Assembly (NCBI GenBank): GCA_010909725.1
Contig: JAACMV010000030.1
Span: forward strand, 62,001 to 126,000
Origin: Picochlorum sp. 'celeri'
Lineage: Eukaryota > Chlorophyta > Trebouxiophyceae
Direction of reading: 5' to 3'
Length of the DNA stretch: 64,000 bases
Shown here: piece after piece, positions 21,023 to 29,409 of the stretch
Position numbering within the stretch: the stretch's first letter is position 1
Layout: each line of letters starts with the position of its first letter
Made by a program: the position numbers and the translations under genes
Notes under the pieces: model-generated
Database searches by the model: none
Seen by the model: only the letters and a program-made list of their open reading frames with translations
Told to the model about the DNA's origin: nothing

Positions 21023-22570
21023 ATGGACTCTGCATGTATCAGGGAAAATGTTGACCGAGACACCGTCGATCGCATCTTGGGCCCTGGACTCATTCAGTCG
21101 ACGATCTTGAAATATCTAAGTAATGTATTTTGCTTAAAAGAGGTCCAGGCGTGTGTGAGTCTGCATGCGCTTAGGTTTTTGAGCTGCGAGGACCTGAAGG
21201 TACACTTGGCAAGGCATGTAAAGAAGGCTCCTACGCCGCATGGTTCGAACGACTTCTTTCTGAATCACGAGATTTATCGCATGAAAACTGAAAAAGATCA
21301 CGCAGATACGAATACATCGCTACTGCTGAATAGAGGGAGCCGTTCCAAAATACTGGAGGAATCTAGGCGTGGTTACAGGTGCATGGAATACGTTCCTCTG
21401 GAAGTGTACGAGGTGGTTCGAGCTGGCTTGAATGCAAGACGACAAATGAGGGCGCTGTCTGAGAATATAGATGGTGATGATAATATCAGCAAGGTGTTCA
21501 AGAGCTCGGCACCAAACCATCGAGTCAATGCTCTAGATGGAGCTTGTAAGGCTGGGTTTGATGTGGAGGATATCAAAAGGATCCTTGGCCTCCTGGCCGA
21601 CAACTCGAGCTTTTACTGGACATTAGGGCTGTACAGTGCATCAAAATATGGTCATATACACATTGTCAGATACTTTTGCGAGACGTTGGGCATTAGAGAT
21701 AATTTTGAGCACTCAGCTTTCATGATTGCTTGTGAACATGGTCATATAGACATTGTCAAGTATCTTTATGAGACAATAAAACATATGGATCCGAGTGAGG
21801 TGGATCACAAGGACCGGACAGCATTTATGATTGCGTGTGAACATGGTCACATAGATATCGTCAAATACTTGCATGAGACAATCGGCAACTTGGATATGAA
21901 CGCGAAAGATCATGAAGACCGGACAGCATTTACTCTTGCATGCTGGAATGGTCACATAGATATTGTCAAGTACTTGTACGAGACAATCGGCAACTTGGAT
22001 GCGAACGCGAGAGATCGGGAGGGCCGGACAGCATTTACGCTTGCATGCTGGAATGGCCACGTAGATATTTCAAGGTACCTGTATGCGAAAACAGGCAGCG
22101 TGGATGTGGATGACAAGGATTGTGAAGGAAAAACAGCATTTATGCTTGCTTGCAAAAATGGTCGAATAGAAAGTGTCAAGTACTTGTATGAGGCAATAAG
22201 AAAGGTGAATGTGAACTTAAAGGATGATGAGGACTGGACGCCATTCATGTTTGCATGCTGGAATGGTCACATAGATATCGTCAAATACTTGCATGAGACA
22301 ATTGGCAACGTGGATGTGAACGCGAGAGATCATGAAAACCGGACAGCATTCACTCTTGCATGCTGGAATGGCCACATAGATATCGTCAAATACTTGTACG
22401 AGACAATCGGCAACGTGGATGTGAACACGAGAGATCGTGAGGGCTGGACAGCATTCACTCTTGCATGCTGGTTCGGGCACACGCAAGTCTCAGAGTACTT
22501 GCTTTGCACTGCAGAGGTGGATGTTAAAAAACCTGAACCTACGTCTACAATAGGAAATCTGATGTGCTGA
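21023..22570 (+). CDS. Ankyrin-repeat protein with homogenised repeats
   Basis: 515 residues, no intron. The N-terminal 170 residues (LGPGLIQSTILKYLSNVFCL, RRQMRAL) have no clear domain but could hold an F-box-like helical region. From about residue 205 there are ankyrin repeats of 35 residues with the consensus RTAFTLACWNGHIDIVKYL, ETIGN.D.N..D. Eight consecutive units share near-identical DNA with a 105-base period (21740-22570). Ankyrin arrays mediate protein binding; the partner is unknown. The TAF.LACWNGH form resembles expanded ankyrin families of protists and large DNA viruses, but nothing here shows transfer. The antisense frames over the array are also open and are shadows. Confidence 0.85.
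   Translation: MDSACIRENVDRDTVDRILGPGLIQSTILKYLSNVFCLKEVQACVSLHALRFLSCEDLKVHLARHVKKAPTPHGSNDFFLNHEIYRMKTEKDHADTNTSLLLNRGSRSKILEESRRGYRCMEYVPLEVYEVVRAGLNARRQMRALSENIDGDDNISKVFKSSAPNHRVNALDGACKAGFDVEDIKRILGLLADNSSFYWTLGLYSASKYGHIHIVRYFCETLGIRDNFEHSAFMIACEHGHIDIVKYLYETIKHMDPSEVDHKDRTAFMIACEHGHIDIVKYLHETIGNLDMNAKDHEDRTAFTLACWNGHIDIVKYLYETIGNLDANARDREGRTAFTLACWNGHVDISRYLYAKTGSVDVDDKDCEGKTAFMLACKNGRIESVKYLYEAIRKVNVNLKDDEDWTPFMFACWNGHIDIVKYLHETIGNVDVNARDHENRTAFTLACWNGHIDIVKYLYETIGNVDVNTRDREGWTAFTLACWFGHTQVSEYLLCTAEVDVKKPEPTSTIGNLMC
21740..22570 (+). repeat. 105-base tandem repeat array inside the ankyrin gene
   Basis: Units begin with GGTCACATAGATATCGTCAA or a close variant at 21740, 21845, 21950, 22055, 22160, 22265, 22370 and 22475, a strict 105-base step. 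Units 3, 6 and 7 share long identical stretches while units 4 and 5 are more diverged, the pattern expected from recent duplication or gene conversion within the array. Confidence 0.85.
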
Positions 22571-22652
22571 CGTCAGCACCTATCTCGGTATTAGAGGAGT
22601 TTCCTCGTCACAAGGCAATTACTATCAAACACTAATCTGTGGTATATCCGAA

Positions 22653-22901
22653 ATGTCGGCACGCGACATGATGCACGGGCATGACAACGGCGACAATGGA
22701 GTAGGTTCGAAACCCCTTCTGCAGTCTTCGCAGGACGCTGCAAAGCATCGCATGTTGCGAGGGGAGGAGGAGCACAGGGTTTATGGAGCAACTGGAGTTG
22801 GAGTTCATTACGACATTGGAGGGCTTAAGGATTTTGGGCCAGTGGACACGGAACGTGAGAGTCGCTGCTCTCTTGACCGGCAGTCAACAGACAGCACATA
22901 G
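22653..22901 (+). CDS. Possible small hydrophilic protein
   Basis: An 82-residue frame with ATG at 22653 (SARDMMHGHDNGDNGVGSKP, ending RQSTDST). It is hydrophilic, without signal peptide, membrane segment or recognisable motif. It lies between the ankyrin gene (82 bases upstream) and the convergent deacetylase gene (81 bases downstream), a position free of other genes. It could be a real small gene, a separate exon, or chance. No function assigned. Confidence 0.35.
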   Translation: MSARDMMHGHDNGDNGVGSKPLLQSSQDAAKHRMLRGEEEHRVYGATGVGVHYDIGGLKDFGPVDTERESRCSLDRQSTDST

Positions 22902-22982
22902 TGCCCTTTTTCTCTATTTTTAGCTCTTGACATGTAATTATGAATGAAAAAAACCTGTAGTGTACGAAAATAGAAAAATCAA

Positions 22983-25205
22983 TTACAGTTCATCGTCTTT
23001 TGTCGAATCCATTTTTGGTGATCCACTGTTATCTGACGGTATGGAGTCTGATTCACTTTCTGGAGTTGTTGGTTGGCGCTTCCTTCTTCTAGTCACCATC
23101 ACCACGACTGCTGCAATAATGGCAATTGCTGCCACACCTCCGATTGCAATACCAACTATAGCTCCTGTCGAAAGGCCAGAGCCCCCGTCAGATGATGCAG
23201 TATCTGATGTACTATCAGTGGCTGCTTGTGGTGTGGTCAGTCTCTCTGATCCTTCAGATGCACCGTTCTCAGCAGGATCAGGAATTGAATTTGTATCAAC
23301 ATCCATCGTCACTCCATCTTCTATCACTCGTATTACTGGTGGGCTGATCTCCTGGATCTGGAATGCTTTGAGTTCCTTTGTGTTGAAATCTGATTCCATT
23401 GAGAGGTCTCGTGTGTAATTGGCAAATGCTCCCAAAGGACTTGGGTTTGTTACTGTCAGCTCCACTTCCACCTGTGGCTCTGCTTGCAGGAGCATCCTTC
23501 GGAGGCCTGCAGCAGAATTCAGAGATGTGATGTTCACCACACGTATATCTGCTGCTGTCACATCAATCGCTCTTGCCACCGTTGCTTTGAAAGGTTCCAA
23601 GAGATCCGTTTGTAACTCTGTTTTTGTACGTCCTTGAAGCTTCAGATTGATTCGAAGCCCTGTGGATGGGGGGTCGGGGTCATCTACTCCTGCAGAGGGG
23701 CCCAGAATAACAGGTCTAGCCTCATTGACCACATCCGGGCAATTGTCCTGGTATGGAGGGATCCTCAAAGTCACTCCTGGGCTTAAGATGTCCCCAGGAA
23801 CATCCGTATTTGCTCCTCTCAAGTCTTCAAGTTTGACTTGATATGACTTCGCAATGGATTCCCAAGTGTCACCTGGAATAATGTTGTGCAAGGTACATTC
23901 AAACTTTTCTGTTGTACCCTCTGTGTCACTAGGTGCCTGGGTCACTTGACCTGGCCCTGTGACAGGTTTGATCGCATCTCCAATGCAATCATCACCCCAC
24001 GGAGGAATACGAACTTTCTCTCCGACGGTTAACACAGAACCGTCTCCAATTTCTGGATTGACATCAAGGAATTCGTCTGTAAGGACGGCAAACTTGGTTG
24101 CCACCAAGTATGATGTGTCAGAAGGCTGGACAGTATACTGTTGACATCTCACATCTCCCATAGGAGCAGTAAGGTCCACTGGATTGCATTTTAGCCATTC
24201 TCCCATCTTGGATGCAGGTACAGGATCTTTCATCCACTCAATCAGCTGTCGAGTTGTGATTGCCCACACATCCGGCTGGGCCATGGCATAGTCCATAAAT
24301 TGATTCAGAGCTTCTGTATTCTTGTCAGTAAACCAAGGGGCGTGGAGGAAAATACCGAAAGGAGCTCTGTTGTTCAGATAATTCATGTCAAAGTTCTCCT
24401 TGAATATGGAGAAGACATCTCCTTCAGGATCCATGGAAAACAAATGGTCTCCCGCCGCATTCTGGAGCTCCCACAAGGGAACCTCCCAGACTCCAGGATA
24501 TCTTTCAGAAGTTCTGTTGCATTGTCCATCTGGGTAATTCCAGTTGCAGTCAATTGGTATCCCGTAGTCCATTGTGAATGGCCACACCCGCTCACCTGGG
24601 ACAGTCTGTACCTCACTATCAGGAGAAAACACACTGATCATCGACGAGTCGTATAACATTCCTTCTTTCTGAATTTGGCTTCTCGTTTGGGGATTGTGAA
24701 GTAAGTATGGGTTGCGATACCCAACCAGGTCCTCAAGAGGTATGCCGCACTCCTCATTGAGCCATTTCCTGACGCCGAACATTTCTTGATCAAGAGCTTT
24801 TTCTCCACCTGGGTAATTCGGAACCAATCTGAAATGGTTCACGGTATGCAAAGCAAATTCTGAGTTCTCGTTCCAGAGCTTTTTCACTGTGGCACAATCT
24901 GATCCTTGCTGAAGTGTGTACCACGTCGCAGGAACATTGCAACCATTTGGATTTGTATGCTTATCAATCACATTCCTCACAACTTTGTTGGAGAATGGAT
25001 TCACCGCATCATCATGCGTGATGAGAATAAACTGCGGTGTATCCTTTGGGGCTAACCCACCTGGCGCAGAATTGGAGGCACACATGCAATCAGGGGCTTT
25101 GCAATTCGCCTCATTGCAATCATACCATTCTGGCATTCCATTTGAAGTGTCCAGACCACTGATGAGCAGTAAAGCGCACAGCGTCAAGAGTCTTCTGGCC
25201 GACAT
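22983..25205 (-). CDS. Membrane-anchored polysaccharide deacetylase (chitin deacetylase-like) with two LysM domains
   Basis: 740 residues, no intron. Signal peptide at 1-23 (RRLLTLCALLLISGL). The carbohydrate esterase 4 domain (about 55-330) has motif 1 FILITHDDAV, motif 2 HTVNHF and motif 3 GYRNPYL, so the catalytic Asp and zinc His residues are present. Two LysM modules follow (about 355-405, ending KVRIPPW; about 435-480, ending LRIPPY), which bind N-acetylglucosamine polymers. A beta-rich region with LRRMLLQ, an acidic Ser/Thr linker, a transmembrane helix (AIVGIAIGGVAAIAIIAAVV) and an RRRKR cytosolic stop complete a type I protein ending KDDEL. It probably deacetylates a chitin-like wall or scale polymer at the cell surface (inference). 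Confidence 0.88.
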   Translation of the reverse strand: MSARRLLTLCALLLISGLDTSNGMPEWYDCNEANCKAPDCMCASNSAPGGLAPKDTPQFILITHDDAVNPFSNKVVRNVIDKHTNPNGCNVPATWYTLQQGSDCATVKKLWNENSEFALHTVNHFRLVPNYPGGEKALDQEMFGVRKWLNEECGIPLEDLVGYRNPYLLHNPQTRSQIQKEGMLYDSSMISVFSPDSEVQTVPGERVWPFTMDYGIPIDCNWNYPDGQCNRTSERYPGVWEVPLWELQNAAGDHLFSMDPEGDVFSIFKENFDMNYLNNRAPFGIFLHAPWFTDKNTEALNQFMDYAMAQPDVWAITTRQLIEWMKDPVPASKMGEWLKCNPVDLTAPMGDVRCQQYTVQPSDTSYLVATKFAVLTDEFLDVNPEIGDGSVLTVGEKVRIPPWGDDCIGDAIKPVTGPGQVTQAPSDTEGTTEKFECTLHNIIPGDTWESIAKSYQVKLEDLRGANTDVPGDILSPGVTLRIPPYQDNCPDVVNEARPVILGPSAGVDDPDPPSTGLRINLKLQGRTKTELQTDLLEPFKATVARAIDVTAADIRVVNITSLNSAAGLRRMLLQAEPQVEVELTVTNPSPLGAFANYTRDLSMESDFNTKELKAFQIQEISPPVIRVIEDGVTMDVDTNSIPDPAENGASEGSERLTTPQAATDSTSDTASSDGGSGLSTGAIVGIAIGGVAAIAIIAAVVVMVTRRRKRQPTTPESESDSIPSDNSGSPKMDSTKDDEL

Positions 25206-25889
25206 GTCTACGACAAAAGAGAGTCACGACGAACAAGACCAAGAAAGAAAGATTGCTTCTTTTTCAAAATAATGCAATTATACACCTGAAAAGATGTCTG
25301 ATGCTCGCAATTAATAGAAGATCGAGGGACAACTGCTCTCTGGGTTAGGGACTGCACCGACGCAAATATATACAAAGATTAGCGCTGCAGATCACATCAT
25401 GCATTATGCGCATACAGTTTACTCAAAAAGACAAAGTATATGTAGGAAATGATACCCAAGTCGCCCCAGTCCTTCATGACCACGTTTTCTTCGAGAACCC
25501 GGTTCACACCAAACCCTCTGGCCCCATTCAAATCTATGGCTCGAACATCCCGTGCAGCGACTTACCTGGAATGAAAATGCATTAAAAATGTTATCTTTGA
25601 TTCCAATGCATGTCAGCCATCCTTCCGCACGAGTTCCATCGACGCCGCGTCGACGAATGTGGCGCCGATTTGATTAGGTCGACAGTGAAGTACGGTCCAA
25701 TGTCTCTTTTGAAGGGAAGTTGTTTAAGCGATGAATACATCTTCGTCTTCGAGGACCGGAGCGGGACGCGATGCCGGGAAAAGCCCGGCCCCTGTCCGCA
25801 ATTACTGTAGGGTCTGTGTGTCAGAAAGCTTTACGAGAAAAATCTCACAGGATGATTTGGGATTGTTTACAGGTAGATGGATCGGCGGT
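25206..25889. other. Intergenic region with unresolved small ORFs
   Basis: 684 bases between the deacetylase start and the NOSIP stop. A TATATAC run near 25367 could serve the deacetylase on the minus strand or a plus-strand transcript. Short coding-like frames occur on both strands: plus 25406-25585 (59 residues), plus 25610-25810, and a minus frame ending at 25401. A good GTAAGT donor lies on the minus strand near 25568. I could not assemble a consistent gene. Confidence 0.4.
25406..25585 (+). CDS. Possible 59-residue protein
   Basis: Small frame starting MRIQFTQKDKVYVGNDTQVA and containing HDHVFFENPVHTKPSGP. A TATATAC run lies about 35 bases upstream of the ATG. Composition looks coding but no family is recognised, and the opposite strand is also open here. 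Confidence 0.25.
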   Translation: MRIQFTQKDKVYVGNDTQVAPVLHDHVFFENPVHTKPSGPIQIYGSNIPCSDLPGMKMH

Positions 25890-26957
25890 TCAGTTCAATT
25901 GCAAACCAAACCTACTTCCTCCTGGTGCACTTTGGCCTCTAGCCATGGTGCTTCCGAGGGCAAAGTATTTGGAGGACTGGAGAGCGTCTTTATCATGCTC
26001 GGAAAAACCAGTACCCCCTGCGCAAAGCTCAATGATGTCCTCATCTTGCACTGGGATTCCGTCGTATTGTCCATCTGGCTTGATCATTCTCTTCCAGGTG
26101 TCCCGTAGCACCACATCTCCTGTGGGTTTCAGAACAACTAATCGCGAAGCGTTAGTAAACGAGTCTCCTGATATTGGATCTTCAAATTCATGCACACCTC
26201 CTCCTTTAGATCTTTTGAACTTTAATCGTATCAAATCCTTCATTTTCAGTGGTTTTCCTGAAGCTGGACATCTTGTGTGCACGTCTATCTTTTCAACGCT
26301 GTCCTCTACTTCTGGCCCTTGGCCAGGAACCCAAAAGGCCTTCATGTTCTTTGATCTCTCCTCGTTTTCCTTGATGGTTTTCGCGCTTGACACAGTCTGT
26401 TTCCCTCCCATGATTGCTTTTGCTCCTTGTACAGCCACGTGCTGGATCTTGTCCACAGTAACCTGACTGGATCCTCCGTGATTCCTCCGATCGAATGCCA
26501 ATACAGACACTTCTCTATCTATTGCAGCTTGCTCCATCTCCTTTTCTTTCAGCTTTTCCTGATGCCTCTCCCATGCAGCCAACTTTTTTTTGTTTGCCTT
26601 CTTCTGTGCCAACAGGTTCTCCAAAATAGCCTCTCGGCTGAAAATGTACCCGTCTGGACAGCAAACGGGATCGACGGCTGGCCTCAAAGTCAGCCGACAG
26701 TCATAATAATTGCCCACAGAATCCTACACAAACAGATACCAATCAGGTGTGGAGCAAGGCCAACACTCTTTCTTACACTCACACAGTCGTTCCAGTCGGG
26801 GCATCCTCGCATACACGCGAAAATGATGGTTTTAGATGCTAAAACACACCTTTCCCAATCTCTCATTCGCAGTGCCATATCCTAGTTGTTTTCGCTCGTG
26901 ATATGTCAGTGTTTCCTTCCCAGTGGCTCCTGCATTCTTGCTTTTCTTCCTACCCAT
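25890..26957 (-). CDS. NOSIP: NOSIP-like U-box E3 ubiquitin ligase
   Basis: Two exons, 26957-26850 (36 codons) and 26723-25890, with a 126-base intron; 313 residues. The joined N-terminus reads KNAGATGKETLTYHERKQLG then ERLGKDSVGNYYDCRLTLRP and DPVCCPDGYIFSREAILENL, matching NOSIP proteins. A coiled, Lys/Glu-rich helix follows (AWERHQEKLKEKEMEQ), then the second split U-box half (TRCPASGKPLKMKDLIRLKF, FEDPISGDSFTNASR). Animal NOSIP is a nuclear/cytosolic ligase; nitric oxide synthase binding need not apply in algae. The family is also found with the spliceosome. Confidence 0.9.
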
Positions 26958-27215
26958 GGGACTCTCTCGCGAGTTTGACTAGTTCATCCAATTACAAGCA
27001 CATATTCATGAAAATTTAATGATATAATCGCCGCACTTTTCATTAATTCATGAGAGCATATGCATGTGTTGTTTAGAACTTTTCAAAAATAGATCATTTA
27101 AAATTCGCAGCTCTCCAGCCCAAGGTACTTCATTCATATATACGAATCAATTTAACATCCATTTATATGGATATGAGGTAAACTACTAGACCATTCCACG
27201 AAAAAACGCGTGTTC

Positions 27216-27500
27216 ATGGGAAACTCGACCCCTCCTCAGTACAGTCGTGGCACAGTCCTCAGGTAGGGTATCTTGGACTCTGCAGCCTCATTCGTAGATC
27301 TATCATGCAACATATCTTTGTTTAATATGTCGTGTAGGGCGATAGCCGCAGGCTGTCTTGTTCTTGGGTCAAAGGCAACGATGGTGTTGAAGTCTGGAGG
27401 AGGAGCAGCAAAGGGCTTGAGCCTTCTTCTCGGCGGAGGTGCAGCCGCAGCAGCCGCATATCAGAGTAAAACCAATCAACAGCAGCATCAAGAGCAATAA
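27216..27500 (+). CDS. Small N-myristoylation-candidate, Gly/Ala-rich protein
   Basis: Two exons, 27216-27262 and 27338-27500, with a 75-base intron; 69 residues. It starts MGNSTPPQYS, a good N-myristoylation context, and continues LRAIAAGCLVLGSKATMVLK, then a Gly/Ala-rich stretch (GLSLLLGGGAAAAAAYQ) that could insert in a membrane, and a Gln-rich end. Splicing was chosen because the donor AG/GTAGGG and acceptor GTGTAG keep the frame. No family recognised. The stop is 42 bases from the convergent CDPK stop. Confidence 0.5.
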
Positions 27501-27542
27501 GATTATCGTAGCGATGCATCATATAATAATTACAATAAAAAA

Positions 27543-29336
27543 CTATTCACTTGTATGTGCTCGGTCATCAAAAAATTCCAGTTCGCTTTCATGGTTTGTT
27601 AAGAAGGATTTGAATTCTCCAAAGCTCAATGCACCATCTCCATCAATATCCGCTTCGCGGATAGCGGCATCAACAAGGTCCTCTACATCGCATCCCTCGT
27701 CACCACACAAGAGCCGTTCGACATCCTCCACTCCCAGCGAGTCATCATTATCTATGTCAGCAGCCTCAAAGACTTCTGCAAGAAGGTGTTCCCACTCACT
27801 TGTGTCTCTAACAGATTTCCATTCTGTCATTGCTGCACACCAATCTGCAGGATCCACAGCGTCGTCTTCATCAAACGTCATTTGCAACAACAATTGCTCT
27901 GCCTCCTGGTGTGACAGGTCAAACTCCTCCCCCTGCAATGTATTTCTCAAATCCATTCGCGTGATGCGGCCATCAGGTAACCCAATCACTCCTAAATTCT
28001 TCATTCCATCGGATAGCGCAGTGGAAAGAGGTGATTGAGTCGCCACATGTGCCATCTTTCTTAATGCCCTCTGCTTCAAGAGACCATATGTGCCAAACCT
28101 CTGAAGCCTCTGCACAAACGTCTTCTTCCGCACGACCTTCTCGTCACCTCCATTTAATTTCGTGATCCATTCATGTTGCAATGCTTGGGCCGCTGTGGGC
28201 CTGTTTTCTGGATTTCTCTGAAGCATTTGCTGCACCAAATCCTTGGCATCACTCGGCAAATGCTGCCATGTCTCATCGGAGAAATCCAATTCAGAGTATA
28301 AAATAGCACGGAAAATATCTTTATTGGCACATGCCCCTCCCTTCATGAACTCCTCAGCGACTTCGCCTCCCTCTTCTCCAGAGAATGGGAGGGCTCCGGT
28401 CAAAATCAAATAGGCCACTACCCCAACGCTCCACATATCTGCCTCTAATCCGTAATCACACCTCAGCACCTCGGGAGCAACGTACATTGGGGTCCCTGCT
28501 CTCATATCCACCTTTTCCCCCGGTTCGCAGAACACAGACACCCCAAAATCAATGGCCTTGAGTGGGGCCTTCTTGTGATCCTTTGTCGCAAATAAAAAGT
28601 TATCAGGCTTCACATCCCGTATCATCACCCCTTGTGAATGACAAAGAGCAACCACACGAAGAATATCTCTCACCAAACGACGCATTTCTTCTTCCGTGTA
28701 CAACTCAGTCTCTGAGCACATGATGGCATCCCAGAGAGTTCCTCCCTCACACAACTCCATCACAATATCCACCTTGCCTTCGTCCTCGTACACCTCATAC
28801 ACATACGCAATATTCAAACTTCTTCCAAGATGGTTCCCTATATCCACCTCATTTCGAACCCTTCTGACATAATATCGATCCAAAGTCCCAGTAGGTCCAA
28901 AACGCTTTGGCATCCTCTTCACAGCAAACTGCTGCTGGGACCCTATTTCGGTCACTCTGTACACTCTGCCAAATGTCCCCGACCCAATGGACTCGCCCAA
29001 CTCATACTTCTTCTCGAACCCTGAGAGATACCCAAAATGCTTGGCGGGTTCGTCTTTAGTGTGATATAGGTTCTTGTGGCCCTTGAAACTATGCAGCTGT
29101 GTGGGTACGTGTCTTGACTTATAGTGACCATATTTATGAAATAAACCCTCTCTAGTCCCTCGAATTCCATGCATTCCCCGCGTGGAAGGGCAAGGGTTGG
29201 GGCAACTCCTGTGATCAAGAATCTCACGAACTGTGGAAACCCATGGCCGTGATGCCACGTTGTATGCCATTATGGTCGTTTTAGTACACAAAGAATACGT
29301 ACATAGACCAACGGACCGGGTCCACGGAGATTTCAT
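27543..29336 (-). CDS. Calcium-dependent protein kinase (CDPK) with atypical catalytic loop
   Basis: 597 residues from ATG 29336; an in-frame ATG at 29270 (575 residues) is at least as likely because a TACGTA element lies between them. Kinase domain about residues 108-395: GSGTFGRVYRV, FAVKRMPK (ATP Lys), DFGVS, APEVL. The catalytic loop reads MIRDVKPDNFLF, with Ile in place of the HRD His. A junction region (LRRFGTYG-like, KQRALRKMAHVATQ) leads to four EF-hand positions, of which only the last pair are good calcium loops (DIDNDDSLGVED and DIDGDGALSFGE). No N-terminal Gly, so no myristoylation; the Cys/Arg-rich N-terminus may be a transit peptide. It should couple calcium to phosphorylation. 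Confidence 0.88.
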   Translation of the reverse strand: MKSPWTRSVGLCTYSLCTKTTIMAYNVASRPWVSTVREILDHRSCPNPCPSTRGMHGIRGTREGLFHKYGHYKSRHVPTQLHSFKGHKNLYHTKDEPAKHFGYLSGFEKKYELGESIGSGTFGRVYRVTEIGSQQQFAVKRMPKRFGPTGTLDRYYVRRVRNEVDIGNHLGRSLNIAYVYEVYEDEGKVDIVMELCEGGTLWDAIMCSETELYTEEEMRRLVRDILRVVALCHSQGVMIRDVKPDNFLFATKDHKKAPLKAIDFGVSVFCEPGEKVDMRAGTPMYVAPEVLRCDYGLEADMWSVGVVAYLILTGALPFSGEEGGEVAEEFMKGGACANKDIFRAILYSELDFSDETWQHLPSDAKDLVQQMLQRNPENRPTAAQALQHEWITKLNGGDEKVVRKKTFVQRLQRFGTYGLLKQRALRKMAHVATQSPLSTALSDGMKNLGVIGLPDGRITRMDLRNTLQGEEFDLSHQEAEQLLLQMTFDEDDAVDPADWCAAMTEWKSVRDTSEWEHLLAEVFEAADIDNDDSLGVEDVERLLCGDEGCDVEDLVDAAIREADIDGDGALSFGEFKSFLTNHESELEFFDDRAHTSE

Positions 29337-29409
29337 GCCCGGGGGGGCGACCGGTCGTTAGAACATGCTAATTTAGGAACTTGAGGAATTTTGTTTCCCA
29401 CATGGTGCG

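Noticed and set aside
21713..22486. Minus-strand open frames with repeated text
   Set aside because: They are the antisense of the 105-base ankyrin units; repetition of the units keeps the antisense frames open.
22983..22997. C-terminal KDDEL of the deacetylase as an ER retrieval signal
   Set aside because: A membrane helix and RRRKR stop-transfer precede it, so the end should be cytosolic, where KDEL receptors cannot bind it. The HDEL of the OS-9 protein, with no such helix, was accepted.
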